Positions 60,541 to 64,000 of a stretch of 64,000 nt of DNA are shown piece by piece. The position numbers were made by a program, and so were the translations under genes. The DNA comes from Caproicibacter fermentans (GTDB lineage: Bacteria; Bacillota; Clostridia; Oscillospirales; Acutalibacteraceae). The stretch covers positions 62,001 to 126,000 of the forward strand of contig NZ_VWXL01000052.1 of NCBI RefSeq assembly GCF_009746625.1. Direction: 5' to 3'. Numbering within the stretch: position 1 is the first letter of the stretch; the number at the start of each line of letters is the position of its first letter. Under the pieces are notes generated by a model. It did not search any database. It had not been told where the DNA came from and saw nothing but the letters and a program-made list of their open reading frames with translations.

Positions 60541-61239
60541 ATGGAACAGGCACTGGCATATTTGGAACAGGACCCGGTTCTGCACACGGACATGCTGGAA
60601 GGCGTCCGCCGAGGCAGCGCCCGCGTTCTGCAGGCGGAGGAAAACGGCGTGCTGCTGTACGACACGGGCAGCGGCGCGTACCTGCTCAGCGCAAAAAGCG
60701 AGGAAGCGGCCCGGCGCCTGCTTTCGGCGGCAGAGCGCGCGGAGCTGGTCGTGGCGCACCGGAAGTACGGGATGGAATACGCCGAAAAAAAATTCGGCCT
60801 GCGTGCCCGGCTGCAGGTCTGCAACGCGGTTTATTTTGGAGAAAGCCCGCTGCCCGCGGACGAAAATCCGGCCCAAATCAGGGTGTTGGACGAAACCTTT
60901 CTGCCGTTTGTCAAAGAGCATTACCAAAGCATTGACGACGAAGCCTATCTGCGGGAGCGGCTGCGCTCCGGCGAGACGTTCGGCGCTTTTGTGCGGGGCG
61001 AGCCCGCCGGGTTCATCGGAAGGCACGACGACGGCGCGATGGGGATGCTGGAGGTTCTGCCCGCATACCGCCGAAAGGGAATCGCAAGGCAGCTGGAAAC
61101 GTTCCAGGCCAACCGGCTGCTGCGGGAAGGCCGGGTTCCGTACGCGCAGATCAAAGCCGGAAACGCGGTGTCCGCTGCGCTTCACCGCGGGCTTGGGTTC
61201 CGTTTTTCAGAGTATTCCATTTGCTGGCTGATGCGGTAA
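60541..61239 (+). CDS. GNAT family N-acetyltransferase
   Basis: 232 residues. The N-terminal half (1-120) is a non-catalytic GNAT-like fold; the catalytic half has GEPAGFIGRHDDGAMGMLEVLPAYRRKGIARQLETFQANRLLREG with the R/QxxGxG/A acetyl-CoA loop (RRKGIA). Then NAVSAALHRGLGFRFSEY. Substrate unknown. The start follows GAGGGAG. Confidence 0.85.
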   Translation: MEQALAYLEQDPVLHTDMLEGVRRGSARVLQAEENGVLLYDTGSGAYLLSAKSEEAARRLLSAAERAELVVAHRKYGMEYAEKKFGLRARLQVCNAVYFGESPLPADENPAQIRVLDETFLPFVKEHYQSIDDEAYLRERLRSGETFGAFVRGEPAGFIGRHDDGAMGMLEVLPAYRRKGIARQLETFQANRLLREGRVPYAQIKAGNAVSAALHRGLGFRFSEYSICWLMR

Positions 61240-61385
61240 TGGGACAGAATGTTTACAAAAAGGTAATGGGAATAACAGTTTTGTCATTCCCGGATTTTCC
61301 TCTTTTACGAACGGGTTCGTTGGAGTATAATAAGAAAAGAAAGCGACCGTCAACGCATTGAGCCAGGAAAGGAACCGTTTCGCGT

Positions 61386-62291
61386 ATGCAGCCTATCTGT
61401 GAAAAAGTGGTGCGCCGAAAAAAAAGACGCAGGGGGCTTTTTCTGTGGAGGACTGCCGTTTGTCTGTGCCTTTTATTTCTGCTGGTCGCGGTGGCCAAGG
61501 GCACGACCGCGGTGGTGGCGGATCTTTCGGGCTCCCGGCCGGCTTTTTCTTCACAGAGTGATTCTTCCGCGCGGCCGGCTTCTGCGGCACGGCAGACCGC
61601 GGCTGCCGAATCTTTCGCACCGGGCGCGTCTTCGCGGGCCCCGGTTTCTTCCCGGGCGCCCGCCGCCGACTCGTCGTCTCCGGAGAACGCGCCTTCTCCG
61701 GAGTCCGGGCCGCCCGGCAGGCAGGCGGCGCGGGGCTGGTTTTCCGACGCGCTGTTCATCGGGGACAGCCGGACGGAAGGGCTGAGAAACTACGGCGGTT
61801 TATCCGGCGCGACCTATTATGCCCTAAAGGGGCTGATGGTCAACACGGTATACACCCGGCGCGAAATTATGGAGAACGGGTCGAAAAAGACCGTGATGGA
61901 GGCTCAGGCGGAGCATCCGTTCGGCAAAATCTATGTGATGCTCGGCGTGAACGAGCTGGGCTGGTCCAGCATGCAGTCGTTTGTGGACGATTATTCCAAA
62001 ATGGTGAAAGACCTGAAAAAGGACCATCCGAAGGCGGAAATTTATCTTCAGGCGATTTTTCCGGTTTCCGCGCAAAAATCGGCTGAAAGCTCCATTTATA
62101 AAAACAGCAAAATCGTCTCCTACAATCAGGCGATTCAAAAAATTGCAAAAGATCAGAAGGTCAGCTATCTGGATACGGCGCGGGCGGTTTCGGAAAACGG
62201 CGTTTTGCCGGAGGATGCCTCGACGGACGGGGTTCATCTGAATTCCGAATACTGCGCCAAATGGTGCGATTATCTGAAAGCAAACGAGTGA
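61386..62291 (+). CDS. secreted SGNH/GDSL hydrolase
   Basis: 301 residues, membrane-anchored. Basic N-terminus RRKKRRRG, one transmembrane helix (about 18-38), a Ser/Ala/Pro-rich spacer to about 115. The hydrolase domain has block I FIGDSRTEG (nucleophile Ser), block III VMLGVNELG (oxyanion Asn) and block V DGVHLNSEYC (Asp/His). Acts on cell-envelope esters, likely sugar or peptidoglycan acetyl groups; specificity unknown. Followed by a DUF4358 lipoprotein 16 bases later. Confidence 0.88.
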   Translation: MQPICEKVVRRKKRRRGLFLWRTAVCLCLLFLLVAVAKGTTAVVADLSGSRPAFSSQSDSSARPASAARQTAAAESFAPGASSRAPVSSRAPAADSSSPENAPSPESGPPGRQAARGWFSDALFIGDSRTEGLRNYGGLSGATYYALKGLMVNTVYTRREIMENGSKKTVMEAQAEHPFGKIYVMLGVNELGWSSMQSFVDDYSKMVKDLKKDHPKAEIYLQAIFPVSAQKSAESSIYKNSKIVSYNQAIQKIAKDQKVSYLDTARAVSENGVLPEDASTDGVHLNSEYCAKWCDYLKANE

Positions 62292-62307
62292 ATACGGGGG
62301 AGCGGGA

Positions 62308-62772
62308 ATGAAAAAGGGGATTCTTTGCGCGGCGGCGGTGCTGCTGCTTTTGCTGCCGGGCTGCTCCGGCGGGGGGGCCGCTCAAACGGCGGATGTTCGG
62401 AAAATTGCGGACGGTCTGATCAAAACCGTGAAGTTTCAGGACCAGATGTCCGAAATCAATCAGGATACGGCGATTCAAATCTACGGAATCGACTCCGGCG
62501 ACGTCGTGAAGGCCGCCGTGTACGAAAGCACCGGCGCGACCGCGGAAGAGGTCGCCGCGTTTGAGGCAAAGGACGATCAGGCCGCCGGCCGGGTGAAAGA
62601 AAAAGCGGAAGAGCGGATCACTACGCAAAGGGCGGGTTTTCAGGATTACCAGCCCGCCGAAATGGCAAAGCTGCAGGACCCGGTTCTTGTGCAAAAAGGG
62701 AACTGCGTGGTGCTGTGCGTTTCAAACGACAACGAAACCGCGAAAAAAACCATAGACGGGTTCCTGTCCTGA
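62308..62772 (+). CDS. DUF4358 family lipoprotein
   Basis: 154 residues. Lipobox LLPGC with Cys19. Body KIADGLIKTVKFQDQMSEINQDTAIQIYGIDSGDVVKAAVYESTGATAEEVAAFEAKD matches DUF4358. In Clostridia the family often follows SGNH hydrolases or MBOAT acyltransferases for envelope polymer modification, consistent with the previous gene. Confidence 0.85.
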   Translation: MKKGILCAAAVLLLLLPGCSGGGAAQTADVRKIADGLIKTVKFQDQMSEINQDTAIQIYGIDSGDVVKAAVYESTGATAEEVAAFEAKDDQAAGRVKEKAEERITTQRAGFQDYQPAEMAKLQDPVLVQKGNCVVLCVSNDNETAKKTIDGFLS

Positions 62773-62784
62773 CAGTCGGGGACC

Positions 62785-62827
62785 AAAAGCCCGGAAGAGG
62801 CGGCCTTGGCCGCTTTTTCCGGGCTTT
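62785..62827 (+). terminator. terminator of the SGNH/DUF4358 operon
   Basis: AAAGCCCGGAA/TTCCGGGCTTT outer stem with inner GCGG/CCGC arm. Moderate T-content after it. Confidence 0.75.
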
Positions 62828-62846
62828 GTCCGGCCTTTTTTAGGTA

Positions 62847-62875
62847 TTGACAAAAAAGACAAAATGAGGTAGTTT
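62847..62875 (+). promoter_or_regulatory. promoter before the structured leader
   Basis: TTGACA, 17-base spacer, TAGTTT; a TTTATA alternative overlaps. Transcript start near 62882. Confidence 0.6.
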
Positions 62876-62879
62876 ATAG

Positions 62880-63018
62880 GAGAAGGATGTATTCTTCATA
62901 CATGATTCGGGATGAACCCGATTCTTTGGCAAATCAGGCGGCCAAGACTGCAAAACGATAGCTGAAGCTATTCGAAAAGATGCTGGAAGGCTCTTGTTTT
63001 GGGGGCTTTCTTTTTTAT
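62880..63018 (+). ncRNA. structured RNA leader or small RNA upstream of gntR
   Basis: Successive helices: ATGTAT-TCTTC-ATACAT (about 62887-62903), TCGGG/CCCGA (62907-62921), TCTTTGGC/GCCAAGA (62923-62947, one bulge), TAGC-TGAA-GCTA (62959-62970), then a terminator GAAGGCTC/GGGCTTTC plus six T (62986-63016). No ribosome site. Either a riboswitch-type attenuator for the GntR gene at 63132 or an independent small RNA. No known class recognised (not TPP, SAM, FMN, glycine, lysine, c-di-GMP-I or purine). The 62773-63131 gap has no gene. Confidence 0.5.
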
Positions 63019-63131
63019 TTGCAAAAACGGAAACCGGCCCCCAAGGTTCGTACCGTAAAGGCTCGAAGCAACAGAGAATGAAAATAGAGTTTTAGTTTCG
63101 CCGCGCGGAGTCTTATTTAAATTAGTCGTTT

Positions 63132-63842
63132 ATGGGGATGAAAGCATTGTTCGGAAACCGCAACAATTTAGTGACAACCATGCAGGATCAGGTTTACCAG
63201 ATCCTGAAAAGCGAGATATGCGACGGAACCTATTCGCCCGGCCAGTGGCTGCAGGAAAAGGAACTGGCGGAGCATCTGCACGTCAGCCGTTCGCCGATTC
63301 GCGACGCTCTGCGCAAGCTGTCGAACGACGGCCTGGTGGACACAATTCCCAACAAGGGCACCTTTGTGCGGGTGTTCACCGCGAAGGACATCGACGAAGT
63401 ATTTGAATTCCGGGTTCTGCTTGAGTCGCAGGCCATCCGCAAATCGCCCCGGTTTCTGACGCCGGAGAGGAAGAAAGCCATTGCCGGGTGTCTCGAAAAT
63501 CTGAAAAAAACCTATCAAAGCAACGATCTGAAAAATTATATCGAGCAGGATACCGCGCTGCACTCGCTGATTATCAGTCTGGGCGGCAACAGCCTGATCG
63601 AATCGACCTATGACAAGATACACTCCATCATTCAGCCCTTTCGCATTTATTCGCTGGTCAGCCGCCAGAGGTTTGACGAATCCATTGTGGAGCATGAAGG
63701 AATCGTTAGTAATATTCTTGCCGGAGACGTTGAAAAGGCGGAGGAGATCAACCGAAGTCATTTAGCCCTGGCAAAGGGAAAGGTGATCGAATATATCACC
63801 AGCAAGGAATACCTGTCGAAATGTATCCGGACCGATTCGTAA
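63132..63842 (+). CDS. GntR family transcriptional regulator (FadR subfamily)
   Basis: 236 residues. Winged helix-turn-helix (about 15-80): DQVYQILKSEICDGTYSPGQWLQEKELAEHLHVSRSPIRDALRKLSNDGLVDTIPNKGTFVRVF. The C-terminal FCD ligand domain (about 90-220) has metal-binding Asp/His: EQDTALHSLIISLGG and VEHEGIVSNILAGDVEKAEEINRSHLALAKG. Probably controls an organic-acid or sugar-acid gene outside the window; a divergent or convergent transporter end lies next to it. Confidence 0.92.
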   Translation: MGMKALFGNRNNLVTTMQDQVYQILKSEICDGTYSPGQWLQEKELAEHLHVSRSPIRDALRKLSNDGLVDTIPNKGTFVRVFTAKDIDEVFEFRVLLESQAIRKSPRFLTPERKKAIAGCLENLKKTYQSNDLKNYIEQDTALHSLIISLGGNSLIESTYDKIHSIIQPFRIYSLVSRQRFDESIVEHEGIVSNILAGDVEKAEEINRSHLALAKGKVIEYITSKEYLSKCIRTDS

Positions 63843-63859
63843 GGAATCTGTAAAATAAA

Positions 63860-63905
63860 TTTAGCCCGCCAAGTATACGGTGTGTTGTATACTTGACGGG
63901 CTAAA
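63860..63905. terminator. bidirectional terminator
   Basis: TTTAGCCCGCCAAGTATAC pairs with GTATACTTGACGGGCTAAA, 18 of 19 positions, between the convergent GntR gene and the partial membrane gene. Confidence 0.9.
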
Positions 63906-63924
63906 AATATATTCTGAGAAGATT

Positions 63925-64000
63925 TCAGAAGATTACGCTCACAAGAATCAGGATTACGGAAGAAACAAGCGGAATCAGCACGGTTGCGGGGGTCCATGTC
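63925..64000 (-). CDS. 3' end of a membrane protein (partial)
   Basis: The minus strand enters the window in frame and ends in a hydrophobic helix TWTPATVLIPLVSSVILIL-VSVIF followed by stop at 63925. It looks like the last transmembrane segment of a transporter, perhaps the target of the adjacent GntR regulator. Only 24 codons are visible, so no family can be named. Confidence 0.55.
   Translation of the reverse strand, partial: TWTPATVLIPLVSSVILILVSVIF

Overview
The window looks like chromosome from a fairly GC-rich, anaerobic, spore-former-type Firmicute (class Clostridia, most like Oscillospiraceae/Acutalibacteraceae). The evidence is AGGAGG-type ribosome sites, Bacillota-style TTGACA/TATAAT promoters, many small lineage-typical families (DUF1015, DUF975, DUF4340, DUF4358, DUF6323/DUF6179, C_GCAxxG_C_C, GGGtGRT), ThiT under a TPP riboswitch, rubrerythrin, and VanW and Gld-type ABC genes. 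Species cannot be fixed from the sequence alone. Nearly everything is housekeeping or metabolic. There is no prophage, no complete insertion sequence, no rRNA and no CRISPR array.

Layout. 0-11 kb: gyrA, a lipoprotein, a Nudix hydrolase, DUF1015, then a four-gene ABC operon (ATPase, permease, GldG-like, DUF4340). 11-15 kb: two VOC/hypothetical genes, the DUF6323-DUF6179 pair, rubrerythrin and an alpha/beta hydrolase. 15.2-17 kb: a gene-free block with a large inverted-repeat element and, beside it, a strongly predicted structured RNA with its own promoter and terminator (6S-like in size and shape). 17-20.3 kb: the ilvB-ilvN-ilvC branched-chain operon on the minus strand. 20.5-22.8 kb: an AT-richer cassette with a secreted protein of unknown family and four small membrane proteins, two of them a recent tandem duplication. 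22.7-27.2 kb: a MATE pump with its TetR regulator (three matching operators), a TVP38-type protein and an MFS exporter. 27.4-29.1 kb: a DUF2089/SHOCT-like/holin-family operon. 29-34 kb: nfo, ychF and tex. 34-37 kb: VOC, DUF1624, thioesterase, HAD and TPP-riboswitch-thiT. 37-40.4 kb: a glycine betaine ABC importer. 40-49 kb: envelope genes (DUF975, glycosyltransferases, VanW, flippase-like) and nadE. 49-54.4 kb: an AGCS amino-acid symporter with an attenuator-like leader, HAD, methyltransferase, HD and two RCK potassium-channel regulators. 54.5-57.8 kb: tRNA-Arg(CCG), dipeptidase, Atl-like, C_GCAxxG and pta. 58-64 kb: an Fe-S-scaffold-like/GGGtGRT pair, GNAT, SGNH hydrolase, DUF4358 lipoprotein, a structured RNA leader, a GntR regulator and the 3' end of a membrane protein.

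The items most worth following up are the candidate RNAs at 16411-16590 and 62880-63018, the modular inverted-repeat element at 15.2-16.3 kb with related fragments at 30.4 and 31.8 kb, the secreted-protein/membrane-protein cassette at 20.5-22.8 kb, and the AGCS leader. All readings were done by eye without database searches, so family names come from recognised motifs and gene context.
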